NCBI GenBank assembly: GCA_039619475.1 | Contig: CM077115.1 | Span: forward strand, 502,283,352 to 502,347,351 | Reading direction: 5' to 3' | DNA length: 64,000 bases | DNA from: Icerya purchasi | Lineage: Eukaryota > Arthropoda > Insecta > Hemiptera > Monophlebidae | In this document: piece after piece, positions 47,165 to 57,998 of the stretch | Layout: each line of letters opens with the position of its first letter | Numbering within the stretch: position 1 is the first letter of the stretch | Notes under the pieces: generated by a model | What the model saw: only the letters and a program-made list of their open reading frames with translations | What the model was told of the DNA's origin: nothing | Databases searched by the model: none | Made by a program: the position numbers and the translations under genes

Positions 47165-47606
47165 ATATGTATGCTCACTATCGTAGCGTAAATGTGTGTC
47201 GCTTATAACCTTACATGCATGTTGCCATACCGTTGTATTAGATCGTGCGACAATGTTATTGAGTCTGCTGAAACAGGATCTTCCTCTTCATATCTTTTGT
47301 AGAAAACGGTTTACATGTACACACCTACACTCAAACACACATATCTTCATCTCCCCTTGACAGCGTCTTTCAAACACCTCTACAACCAAAGGAATGTGGT
47401 TTTTCTGGTACAACCCTCCCTTTTCAAAGGCATGCATTGAGGTAGATTGTTGAACGGATCTGATCGTGCAGGCAGTATTAGTTTTATGTTAAACGTGTTC
47501 ATTTTGTAGAATCTGTGTTCTTCACGCATTATTAAAAATTTACTGTAACGGTAAAAGTAATAATTTTCTATTTTTTAGTAGAAAGTTAAAAAAACAGTAA
47601 TCAAAC
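47165..47606 (+). promoter_or_regulatory. Upstream cassette of the 339-aa gene, left arm
   Basis: About 440 bp that closely resembles the cassette before the second gene (49,318-49,872): tatgctcactatcgtagcg, acatgcatgttgccatacc, cccttttcaaaggcatgc, gaacggatctgatcgtgcag and gtgttcttcacgc occur in the same order in both. It ends with ttttctattttttag about 30 bases before ATG, a plausible 3' splice site. Shared placement before both genes suggests promoter plus untranslated leader. Confidence 0.6.
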
Positions 47607-48626
47607 ATGAATAACAATACCGAATCGATTGATATTAAAGCCGACGAATTTATTCAGAATTCCTTTTCGAGTGATAGCGACTTGCATACGTATACTTCAC
47701 CTCCAACACCGCAAAATGATGATGGTTATACATCAGAACAATCAACATCCCTTGTATGTAAAATCGTTGGTCCTGTATTATTATCAGAACAAGTGGATAT
47801 AGCGGAATATTTTGTAGATATCAGCGTCCATATAGATTGTGATTATGAGTTTCGAGTAACTGAACTAGCAATGATTGATATGTCGGGAGGGAAATGTTTG
47901 CATACGCTGTATAAGCCAAGCAGAGCATGGCATGCATCAAAAATGCCACATTTACAATGTTCTTCAGTGAGTTATTACTTGAAGAACCCTTCATTATTTC
48001 CATGTCGTGAAGAAATATTCATCGCGCGCGATATATTCACGATATTGTCCCAAAAACCGAGGGCTCGCGTATATGTTTTAATAGTATATGCTAAACTTAC
48101 ACTAATGGAACTTAACAAAAAGTCTGAATTGTTGCGTAATTTAGACTACGAAATCGTTAATATGGATCAAGTCTTTCGATTATCTAGTATTGAGAATCTA
48201 CATGAAGAGTATTTTGGTATAAGCAATTTGATAACTTGTAAACACCATAATGAGAATGATAGTTTTCATTGTGCGGTGAAAAACGTTATGGTGATGAATG
48301 CATGGTACGATCATGTCATCCGTCCGCTGAAGCTTATGAATAATCTCAATATAAATGATTTAAGTCAGTTGTTCATTACAACCACCAAAGAAATGATAAT
48401 TACGTTATTTCCAAGTTGTGTTGGGGGCATTTATACATTTTTACCAGATAGACTAAAACAGGATGATACGATAAAATCACTTCTACCATGTTTTGAACAT
48501 GAGAATGATGAAGAATATTATTATGAAGAATATTATTTCGATGACGATATATTTCTGCATAGTACTCGAAATTGTATGAAAGTAAAAGATTGTATCGACT
48601 GCCAACGTACAATTCGCGCAGATTAA
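47607..48626 (+). CDS. 339-aa protein, possible degenerate exonuclease fold, left arm
   Basis: A conserved domain was not identified with certainty. Residues 1-20 are related to the N-terminus of the 282-aa product (MNNNTES, then FIQN). Residues 21-48 are Ser/Thr/Pro/Asp-rich. The core at 75-235 has EFRVTELAMIDMSGGKCLHT, which resembles the first acidic motif of DEDD exonucleases (Glu86, Asp91), a VYVLIVYAKL strand (155-164) and a C-x2-H...HCAVKNV stretch (211-227). An acidic tail ENDEEYYYEEYYFDDD (300-315) and clustered Cys (323, 329, 332) close the protein. No signal peptide or membrane segment was seen. The ATG is chosen because the shared N-terminal peptide starts there. Both copies are intact, which implies selection or recent conversion. 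The exonuclease-like reading is only an inference. Confidence 0.75.
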   Translation: MNNNTESIDIKADEFIQNSFSSDSDLHTYTSPPTPQNDDGYTSEQSTSLVCKIVGPVLLSEQVDIAEYFVDISVHIDCDYEFRVTELAMIDMSGGKCLHTLYKPSRAWHASKMPHLQCSSVSYYLKNPSLFPCREEIFIARDIFTILSQKPRARVYVLIVYAKLTLMELNKKSELLRNLDYEIVNMDQVFRLSSIENLHEEYFGISNLITCKHHNENDSFHCAVKNVMVMNAWYDHVIRPLKLMNNLNINDLSQLFITTTKEMIITLFPSCVGGIYTFLPDRLKQDDTIKSLLPCFEHENDEEYYYEEYYFDDDIFLHSTRNCMKVKDCIDCQRTIRAD

Positions 48627-49317
48627 AAATTCATTAATTCGATCGTTTTTAACAATTTTGTATATTTTTTCTGTATATTTTTGTGTGTATTTGTACATAT
48701 ATATTTTTTTCAGATCGTTCGTTTTTATGTTTTCTTTAAAATTTTTTAAATATATTTTTATACACATGTAAATACTGTTTTGTATATATTTTGTATATAT
48801 TTTTTCCCTCAATATCTATTCATTCTCATATTGTATATATTTTTGCTAATTATTTTTTCATCTTTTTCCGACCCTTTCCGATTTCTCTTTATTTAATTTA
48901 TTTAGCGATCTATCCTTCTCTCCCCCTCTTAACTTAAAGTACTGGTAATGACGAAATTTTCAAAAATCTGAACCAGTCGAGTATAATGTATATATAATTA
49001 TTTAATTTTCGAATATATTTCCACATAATTTGTTCATATCTGTTTAGATTAAAAAATTAGATTTTTGTCTGTAATACACCATTTTTTTATTTTTTTTTTG
49101 TGTGTAATAAGCGAATTTAACTGTTATACTTTTTCACGTACATCACGTATTTCCGCAGCTGTGAGAGTTTTCATCTGTTTGTAAGATACAACCTCTGACT
49201 CTAAATGTTCTCTAAATATTTTTTTTTTGAGCCTAAATATTATAGAAATAGCCGAAGTATATTTTTTTCGTTTCTGACCATTTCTTCCGACCGTTCATAA
49301 TTTTGTATTTTTTCTAC

Positions 49318-49872
49318 AATATGTATGCTCACTATCGTAGCGTAAACGTGCGTCGCTCATAACCTTACATGCATGTTGCCATACCGTTGTATTAGATCGT
49401 GAGACAATGTTATAGAGTCTGTTGAAACAGGTTCTTCCCTTTCATATCTTTTGTAGAAACAGACTCACATGCACACACCTACACACCTACACACACATAC
49501 ACACACATATAACCCAAAGAACACCTGCAAACTTCGTTCAGACACACCTGCATCCAACTTTCACCAAAGGAATGTGGTTTTTTCTGATGCAACCCTCCCT
49601 TTTCAAAGGCATGCTTCGAGCTCGAATGTCGAACGGATCTGATCGTGCAGGCAGTATTAGTGTTATGTTAAACGTGTGGAATTTGTTGAAGCTGTGTTCT
49701 TCACGCGTTATTAAAATATTCTCAAGAACGATAAAGTCTGTAATTTCCTACGTCTTTTCTCTTTTTCGTTCGCTCTTTATTTTCTGTCTTTTTTCTCTCT
49801 TATTGCACGTTATTCTTTTCGCTCTTATTTTCTCTCATTTTTTTAGTATAAATATTACAATAATAATCGAAT
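49318..49872 (+). promoter_or_regulatory. Upstream cassette of the 282-aa gene, left arm
   Basis: Counterpart of 47,165-47,606 with the same ordered words, plus a longer pyrimidine-rich stretch (49,750-49,845) ending in tttttttag, then tataaatatta and the ATG. The pyrimidine tract plus AG suggests a 3' splice site; the tataaata could instead be a TATA box. A 152-codon frame across the cassette (49,422-49,880) is not kept in the first cassette and is not called a gene. Confidence 0.6.
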
Positions 49873-50721
49873 ATGAATAACAATACCGAATCGAATGTCG
49901 ATAATGTCGCGGATTTCATTCAAAATTTTTTTGTAAATGATAATGATAATGCAATGTTTCCGGACGATTTTCCAAATATACATATGCCGCCACCACCACC
50001 ACAAGCAGAAGAAACATCATTACAAGGGCCTTCGCTACATTCATTCTCAGATTTCATTCCATTGGCTACATCAACACCTTTAGCATCACCGGTAATGTCA
50101 CAAGATTTGCAAACTCCGTCGTTAACACAAGTACCTTTGGTACATGATGAAAAAGAATATAGCACAACAATGTTGGAATTACCCAAAGAAATATTTAACC
50201 GAAAAGCAGTCGTCTATGTTAAAGAACCTAACGATCCAGAAAATAAAAATAGTTTCATGTATGCGGTTTTAGCAAAATTTACATCAAAACCGTCATCGAT
50301 GTGGCAGTACAATATTCTACAGAAAGTATACGATTTCAGCTTTATTCACTTACCGATCCAATCGCTGGCTGATATTGAAACGTTTGAAAGAATAAACGCT
50401 GTATCAATCAACTTATACAAGCTGATAGAAACCGACTATACAGATCAAAGTACATTCAACTACAAAATAAAAGTCGTGTACGCCTTCCGAAAAAATCACA
50501 GTTTGTTAAATCATAAACATCACACAAACATATTATATTGGGGATCTAATGGAAATTATCAATTCGCATGGATAAAAAAATTCAGTCGATTGTTGCGGAT
50601 CCAGTCGCCGAAAGCGAAATTTGTATGCTGGTCATGTCTCGATCCCATGAATACCGATTACGAACATAATAATACTCACAGATGTGACGCAGTCAGTTGG
50701 CGTAATATGCACTATATGTAA
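49873..50721 (+). CDS. 282-aa Maverick polymerase-associated N-domain protein, left arm
   Basis: Residues 1-20 are related to the 339-aa product. Residues 30-95 are a low-complexity Pro/Ser/Thr linker. From 115 to 272 it follows the region that precedes the DNA polymerase B domain in arthropod Maverick-type proteins: NSFMYAVLAKF (126-136), the YDFSFIHLPIQSLADIETFE stretch (153-172), INAVSINLYKL (174-184), a HHTNILYW (216-223) and YQFAWIKKFSRLLR (229-242) block, and a zinc-finger-like CWSCLDPMN...H...H.C (Cys252, Cys255, His265, His269, Cys271). The family normally continues into a polymerase; here the protein stops 11 residues after the last Cys, with a poly-A signal (aataaa) a few bases beyond the stop. 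The role may be binding of the element's ends or of the replication machinery, which is inference. Identical copies occur in both arms. Confidence 0.85.
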   Translation: MNNNTESNVDNVADFIQNFFVNDNDNAMFPDDFPNIHMPPPPPQAEETSLQGPSLHSFSDFIPLATSTPLASPVMSQDLQTPSLTQVPLVHDEKEYSTTMLELPKEIFNRKAVVYVKEPNDPENKNSFMYAVLAKFTSKPSSMWQYNILQKVYDFSFIHLPIQSLADIETFERINAVSINLYKLIETDYTDQSTFNYKIKVVYAFRKNHSLLNHKHHTNILYWGSNGNYQFAWIKKFSRLLRIQSPKAKFVCWSCLDPMNTDYEHNNTHRCDAVSWRNMHYM

Positions 50722-51560
50722 TTAAATAAAGACGTATTTTTCGTATTCATAGATGTATGTTTATTTTTCAAAAAATCTTTTTACATTGTTTCATACAAAT
50801 TAATGTAATCTATATAATATAATAAATATTTTCATATGTATACATTTTTGTTTTTATTTTCCATAAACTTAAAATTCCAATTTTACTATTGTTGTTAATA
50901 TATATCAAACTCCAGTTTGTATTAAATCCTCTCGCTCTTTATGTTGAACAGACGAATCAATATTATTTAACTGTTCAGTTAAGTATGCAGAGTCGTTTTA
51001 TCTTGCCTAACTTTAAAGATGTATGATAGATTCTTTTTTCATTTGACAGTGTAAACGTTTTCTTCTTTTAAAATTTTCTTATGCTTTATCACTATTACAA
51101 CATTTTTCATCATTTTCTAACTAATTGTAAACATTTTTCCACTATTTTGTAACATGTTCTTATGTTTTAGGACTTTTTGCCCTATTTTTTTCACCAATTT
51201 ATACTATTTCGAAGCATTTCATATGACTGAACGCTACTTAAGAAGTTTTTCGATAATTATCACCATTCCTCGCAATATTCATATGTTTTAACGCTTTTTA
51301 CACTATTTTTCACAAATTCATGATATTTCACTTCATTTCTAATGTTTGAACGACTCATATGCAGTTTTTCGACAATTTTTCACCGTTCATCACTATATTT
51401 TTTTATGTTGTATCACCTTTTATGATGTCTTCATCAAATTTTACCTTCATTCAACAATATTTTCGTTATTGTACCCTTTCGAACTAATGTTTTACCCTAA
51501 AAGCGAGTGTATATCTAATTTGTTATAATTAAGAAAGAATGTAATGTATATTACAAATTT
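50722..51560 (+). repeat. Left arm 3' region with degenerate repeats
   Basis: Downstream of the 282-aa gene. From 51,050 the words catatgttt, tttttcgacaatttttcacc and actatttttcac recur in an irregular pattern of about 110-130 bp. No gene was seen. Confidence 0.5.
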
Positions 51561-52560
51561 CCTTTCCTGGGAGTATGATTGTGTGTGCAGAATAATAAAC
51601 TCTGGTAAGAAGCAGACTGTATCCACCATCAAGCAGGGTGTGTAAAGCGTGGTAATTAACTCTGGCATTGCACACATTGCAAGGTAGTTATGATATGTTT
51701 GAGCATAAATTAGTTGTTGGATATCATTCATGTTAGTCATTAAATGTTCGCACTGAGAGATGCAAGGGGGGCGTCATCATATGAACCATTACGATTTTTA
51801 TAATTATAATATACACTAAGCATGTATGTATTACAACGACCACATCAACTCTGTTAAGGACGGTAATGTTTGGAGGTAGATAGTGAACCGTTACATTAGA
51901 AGAGGAACATGGGTACATACATGGAAACATCATTAGCGATATTACATCACATGTATGTCATCAAATTTAACTAAAATATTGCGTCCATAGTAAAAAATGC
52001 GAGGATTTTTCCTAAGAGGTTAAATTTTATGTCTAAGATGGCGAATATAATAAAATTGATGCGATTTTAGCTGAAGATGGGGTATTTTACACTAAAATCG
52101 TTGTTTTACACCTAAAGTGAGATTATTTGGGGAGTTAAACGGTCTTTTTTCATATAAAATTTTATGTTTTTTCTAAATGTGGCTATTTTTTGTCCTAAAT
52201 GGAGTAATTTCTGTGTGAATGGCACTTCTTAGACTGGCATATATACTTCTTGATGTGATATTCCATTCATTGTGAAGCTATGCTTTGAAAGGGTTTGTGT
52301 CTGGTTGTGGGAAGTTTCCAAACTTTTCTGATGCATCGATTATAGTATAATAGTTGTTGTGTGTTAGTGAGTTGATGGTGTTTGGATGGGAATAATAAAT
52401 AGGGGTAAGAGGTGGAGTGTACCACATCAAGCAAGGAGAGTACTGTTTGATAATTAACTCTATCATTTAAACACATTGCAAGTCAGTTATAATATGTTAA
52501 GTCAAAATTAGTTGTTGTATCTCGTTCAGGATTTTACATTAAACGATCACACTGAGAGAC
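51561..52560 (+). repeat. Two direct copies of a 190-bp module, left arm
   Basis: 51,600-51,790 and 52,400-52,590 share ggtaaga, atcaagca, ggtaattaactct/gataattaactct, cacattgcaag, aattagttgttg, cactgagaga and gtcatcat in the same order, about 798 bp apart. The stretch between them (51,960-52,220) has several taaaattttatg-like words. The mirror copies are at about 54,036-55,026. Confidence 0.7.
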
Positions 52561-52967
52561 GTGATGGACTCGTCATCATCAAGATCCATGCGATCATTAC
52601 ATTATTTTTCACTAATTTGTAATCACCATTTTTTTTTTTATGTTTTGAACGACTCTTATAATGTTTTTTGATAATTTTCATGGTACAAGGTTCATAATGT
52701 AAAGTAATTTTAATTATTTCAACAGTCTTTACACACAAATAAAGCAATATATCTTAAGCACACTCAACATAATACAAATTTTTACAAACAGAAGTAAACA
52801 ATGGATTTACTTAGAAATTTTAATAAAACTTAAGAATCATATTATATATGAAATTGCTCGTTTTTTCAATCAATGATCCAAACTAGCAGGTTTAGAATTA
52901 TATCAGACCTCTAGTAAAAACCCCAAATTATTTAATGTGTATATCTTTGCTACTTTTTACCTCATAT

Positions 52968-53640
52968 ATGTGAATATACATAGATATATATGAATATATG
53001 TAGATATATATGTATATATGTAGATATATATGTATATATGTAGATATATATGTACATATGTAGATATATATGCATATATGTAGATATATATATGTATGTA
53101 GATATTTATGGATATATGTATATATGTAGATATATATGAATATATGTAGATATATATGTATATATGTAGATATATATGTATATATGTACATATATATATG
53201 TATATATGTAGATATATATGCATATATGTAGATATATATATGTATGTAGATATTTATGGATATATGTATATATGTAGATATATATGAATATATGTAGATA
53301 TATATGTATATATGTAGATATATATGTATATATGTAGATATATATGTATATATGTAGATATGTATGTATATATGTAGATATATATGTATATATGTAGATA
53401 TATATGTATATATGTAGATATATATGTATATATGTAGATATATATGTATATATGTAGATATATATGTGTATATGTAGATATATATGTATATATGTAGATA
53501 TATATGTATATATGTAGATATATATGTATATATGTAGATATATATGTATATATGTAGATATATATGCATATATGTAGATATATATATGTATGTAGATATT
53601 TATGGATATATGTATATATCTGGATACATATGAATGTGTA
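52968..53640 (+). repeat. Central AT satellite, 20-bp unit
   Basis: About 33 tandem units of the type tatatatgtatatatgtaga. A variant block with gtatgtagatatttatgg occurs three times (about 53,093, 53,243 and 53,590), so there is higher-order structure. The sequence runs in one direction through the palindrome centre, so this spacer is not itself an inverted repeat at large scale. Long Tyr/Ile/His open frames on the - strand are by-products of the repeat. Confidence 0.95.
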
Positions 53641-54065
53641 GATACGTACATTCACACATATAAGGTAAAAAGTAGGAAAGATATACACATTAAATAATTT
53701 GGGGTTTTTACTCGAGGTCTGATATAATTCTAAACCTGCTAGTTTGGATCATTGATTGAAAAAACAAGCAATTTCATATATAATATGATTCTTAAGTTTT
53801 ATTAAAATTTCTAAGTAAATCCATTGTTTACTTCTGTTTGTAAAAATTTGTATTATGTTGAGTGTGCTTAAGATATATTGCTTTATTTGTGTGTAAAGAC
53901 TGTTGAAATAATTAAAATTACTTTACATTATGAACCTTGTACCATGAAAATTATCAAAAAACATTATAAGAGTCGTTCAAAACATAAAAAAAAAAAATGG
54001 TGATTACAAATTAGTGAAAAATAATGTAATGATCGCATGGATCTTGATGATGACGAGTCCATCAC

Positions 54066-55904
54066 GTCTCTCAGTGTGATCGTTTAATGTAAAATCCTGA
54101 ACGAGATACAACAACTAATTTTGACTTAACATATTATAACTGACTTGCAATGTGTTTAAATGATAGAGTTAATTATCAAACAGTACTCTCCTTGCTTGAT
54201 GTGGTACACTCCACCTCTTACCCCTATTTATTATTCCCATCCAAACACCATCAACTCACTAACACACAACAACTATTATACTATAATCGATGCATCAGAA
54301 AAGTTTGGAAACTTCCCACAACCAGACACAAACCCTTTCAAAGCATAGCTTCACAATGAATGGAATATCACATCAAGAAGTATATATGCCAGTCTAAGAA
54401 GTGCCATTCACACAGAAATTACTCCATTTAGGACAAAAAATAGCCACATTTAGAAAAAACATAAAATTTTATATGAAAAAAGACCGTTTAACTCCCCAAA
54501 TAATCTCACTTTAGGTGTAAAACAACGATTTTAGTGTAAAATACCCCATCTTCAGCTAAAATCGCATCAATTTTATTATATTCGCCATCTTAGACATAAA
54601 ATTTAACCTCTTAGGAAAAATCCTCGCATTTTTTACTATGGACGCAATATTTTAGTTAAATTTGATGACATACATGTGATGTAATATCGCTAATGATGTT
54701 TCCATGTATGTACCCATGTTCCTCTTCTAATGTAACGGTTCACTATCTACCTCCAAACATTACCGTCCTTAACAGAGTTGATGTGGTCGTTGTAATACAT
54801 ACATGCTTAGTGTATATTATAATTATAAAAATCGTAATGGTTCATATGATGACGCCCCCCTTGCATCTCTCAGTGCGAACATTTAATGACTAACATGAAT
54901 GATATCCAACAACTAATTTATGCTCAAACATATCATAACTACCTTGCAATGTGTGCAATGCCAGAGTTAATTACCACGCTTTACACACCCTGCTTGATGG
55001 TGGATACAGTCTGCTTCTTACCAGAGTTTATTATTCTGCACACACAATCATACTCCCAGGAAAGGAAATTTGTAATATACATTACATTCTTTCTTAATTA
55101 TAACAAATTAGATATACACTCGCTTTTAGGGTAAAACATTAGTTCGAAAGGGTACAATAACGAAAATATTGTTGAATGAAGGTAAAATTTGATGAAGACA
55201 TCATAAAAGGTGATACAACATAAAAAAATATAGTGATGAACGGTGAAAAATTGTCGAAAAACTGCATATGAGTCGTTCAAACATTAGAAATGAAGTGAAA
55301 TATCATGAATTTGTGAAAAATAGTGTAAAAAGCGTTAAAACATATGAATATTGCGAGGAATGGTGATAATTATCGAAAAACTTCTTAAGTAGCGTTCAGT
55401 CATATGAAATGCTTCGAAATAGTATAAATTGGTGAAAAAAATAGGGCAAAAAGTCCTAAAACATAAGAACATGTTACAAAATAGTGGAAAAATGTTTACA
55501 ATTAGTTAGAAAATGATGAAAAATGTTGTAATAGTGATAAAGCATAAGAAAATTTTAAAAGAAGAAAACGTTTACACTGTCAAATGAAAAAAGAATCTAT
55601 CATACATCTTTAAAGTTAGGCAAGATAAAAAGACTCTGCATACTTAACTGAACAGTTAAATAATATTGATTCGTCTGTTCAACATAAAGAGCGAGAGGAT
55701 TTAATACAAACTGGAGTTTGATATATATTAACAACAATAGTAAAATTGGAATTTTAAGTTTATGGAAAATAAAAACAAAAATGTATACATATGAAAATAT
55801 TTATTATATTATATAGATTACATTAATTTGTATGAAACAATGTAAAAAGATTTTTTGAAAAATAAACATACATCTATGAATACGAAAAATACGTCTTTAT
55901 TTAA
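54066..55904 (-). repeat. Right arm 3' region and modules
   Basis: Mirror of 50,722-52,560: the same two 190-bp modules and the degenerate repeats next to the 282-aa gene. Short open frames here are duplicates of those in the left arm without motifs. Confidence 0.65.
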
Positions 55905-56753
55905 TTACATATAGTGCATATTACGCCAACTGACTGCGTCACATCTGTGAGTATTATTATGTTCGTAATCGGTATTCATGGGATCGAGACATGACCAGCA
56001 TACAAATTTCGCTTTCGGCGACTGGATCCGCAACAATCGACTGAATTTTTTTATCCATGCGAATTGATAATTTCCATTAGATCCCCAATATAATATGTTT
56101 GTGTGATGTTTATGATTTAACAAACTGTGATTTTTTCGGAAGGCGTACACGACTTTTATTTTGTAGTTGAATGTACTTTGATCTGTATAGTCGGTTTCTA
56201 TCAGCTTGTATAAGTTGATTGATACAGCGTTTATTCTTTCAAACGTTTCAATATCAGCCAGCGATTGGATCGGTAAGTGAATAAAGCTGAAATCGTATAC
56301 TTTCTGTAGAATATTGTACTGCCACATCGATGACGGTTTTGATGTAAATTTTGCTAAAACCGCATACATGAAACTATTTTTATTTTCTGGATCGTTAGGT
56401 TCTTTAACATAGACGACTGCTTTTCGGTTAAATATTTCTTTGGGTAATTCCAACATTGTTGTGCTATATTCTTTTTCATCATGTACCAAAGGTACTTGTG
56501 TTAACGACGGAGTTTGCAAATCTTGTGACATTACCGGTGATGCTAAAGGTGTTGATGTAGCCAATGGAATGAAATCTGAGAATGAATGTAGCGAAGGCCC
56601 TTGTAATGATGTTTCTTCTGCTTGTGGTGGTGGTGGCGGCATATGTATATTTGGAAAATCGTCCGGAAACATTGCATTATCATTATCATTTACAAAAAAA
56701 TTTTGAATGAAATCCGCGACATTATCGACATTCGATTCGGTATTGTTATTCAT
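55905..56753 (-). CDS. 282-aa Maverick polymerase-associated N-domain protein, right arm
   Basis: Translation is identical to 49,873-50,721, including the AWIKKFSRLL block and the Cys/His cluster at residues 252-271. It reads towards the palindrome centre, so the two copies converge. Convergence across a palindrome means that read-through RNA from either arm can fold on itself or pair with the other. Confidence 0.85.
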   Translation of the reverse strand: MNNNTESNVDNVADFIQNFFVNDNDNAMFPDDFPNIHMPPPPPQAEETSLQGPSLHSFSDFIPLATSTPLASPVMSQDLQTPSLTQVPLVHDEKEYSTTMLELPKEIFNRKAVVYVKEPNDPENKNSFMYAVLAKFTSKPSSMWQYNILQKVYDFSFIHLPIQSLADIETFERINAVSINLYKLIETDYTDQSTFNYKIKVVYAFRKNHSLLNHKHHTNILYWGSNGNYQFAWIKKFSRLLRIQSPKAKFVCWSCLDPMNTDYEHNNTHRCDAVSWRNMHYM

Positions 56754-57308
56754 ATTCGATTATTATTGTAATATTTATACTAAAAAAATGAGAGAAAATA
56801 AGAGCGAAAAGAATAACGTGCAATAAGAGAGAAAAAAGACAGAAAATAAAGAGCGAACGAAAAAGAGAAAAGACGTAGGAAATTACAGACTTTATCGTTC
56901 TTGAGAATATTTTAATAACGCGTGAAGAACACAGCTTCAACAAATTCCACACGTTTAACATAACACTAATACTGCCTGCACGATCAGATCCGTTCGACAT
57001 TCGAGCTCGAAGCATGCCTTTGAAAAGGGAGGGTTGCATCAGAAAAAACCACATTCCTTTGGTGAAAGTTGGATGCAGGTGTGTCTGAACGAAGTTTGCA
57101 GGTGTTCTTTGGGTTATATGTGTGTGTATGTGTGTGTAGGTGTGTAGGTGTGTGCATGTGAGTCTGTTTCTACAAAAGATATGAAAGGGAAGAACCTGTT
57201 TCAACAGACTCTATAACATTGTCTCACGATCTAATACAACGGTATGGCAACATGCATGTAAGGTTATGAGCGACGCACGTTTACGCTACGATAGTGAGCA
57301 TACATATT
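56754..57308 (-). promoter_or_regulatory. Upstream cassette of the 282-aa gene, right arm
   Basis: Inverted copy of 49,318-49,872 with the same pyrimidine tract and AG before the ATG. Confidence 0.6.
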
Positions 57309-57998
57309 GTAGAAAAAATACAAAATTATGAACGGTCGGAAGAAATGGTCAGAAACGAAAAAAATATACTTCGGCTATTTCTATAATATTTAGGCTAAAA
57401 AAAAAAATATTTAGAGAACATTTAGAGTCAGAGGTTGTATCTTACAAACAGATGAAAACTCTCACAGCTGCGGAAATACGTGATGTACGTGAAAAAGTAT
57501 AACAGTTAAATTCGCTTATTACACACAAAAAAAAATAAAAAAATGGTGTATTACAGACAAAAATCTAATTTTTTAATCTAAACAGATATGAACAAATTAT
57601 GTGGAAATATATTCGAAAATTAAATAATTATATATACATTATACTCGACTGGTTCAGATTTTTGAAAATTTCGTCATTACCAGTACTTTAAGTTAAGAGG
57701 GGGAGAGAAGGATAGATCGCTAAATAAATTAAATAAAGAGAAATCGGAAAGGGTCGGAAAAAGATGAAAAAATAATTAGCAAAAATATATACAATATGAG
57801 AATGAATAGATATTGAGGGAAAAAATATATACAAAATATATACAAAACAGTATTTACATGTGTATAAAAATATATTTAAAAAATTTTAAAGAAAACATAA
57901 AAACGAACGATCTGAAAAAAATATATATGTACAAATACACACAAAAATATACAGAAAAAATATACAAAATTGTTAAAAACGATCGAATTAATGAATTT

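Larger units (their letters stand above)
43647..52975 (+). repeat. Left arm of the giant palindrome
   Basis: Pairs with 53,645-62,978 in inverted orientation: coordinates sum to 106,625 or 106,626 throughout. Differences noticed: a T run 10 versus 9 bases at about 49,100, a substitution at about 49,230, a T run 11 versus 12 at about 52,632, single changes at about 52,859 and 52,912, then clustered changes beyond 52,960 as the satellite is approached. Confidence 0.95.

Noticed and set aside
48400..48812. Antisense frames of 70 and 109 codons opposite the end of the 339-aa gene (mirrors in the right arm)
   Set aside because: Overlap with a better-supported gene, AT-driven Lys/Ile/Tyr composition and no motif.
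49422..49880. 152-codon frame overlapping the start of the 282-aa gene (mirror 56,746-57,204)
   Set aside because: It lies across the upstream cassette. The related cassette before the other gene does not keep the frame, and the translation reflects CA-repeat and pyrimidine-rich DNA.
52928..53688. Four long - strand open frames rich in Tyr/Ile/His (up to 213 codons)
   Set aside because: They are direct translations of the 20-bp AT satellite and are open in several frames at once.
56440..56706. 88-codon frame antisense to the 282-aa gene with a Gly-rich run
   Set aside because: It is the complement of the proline-rich linker; no independent support.
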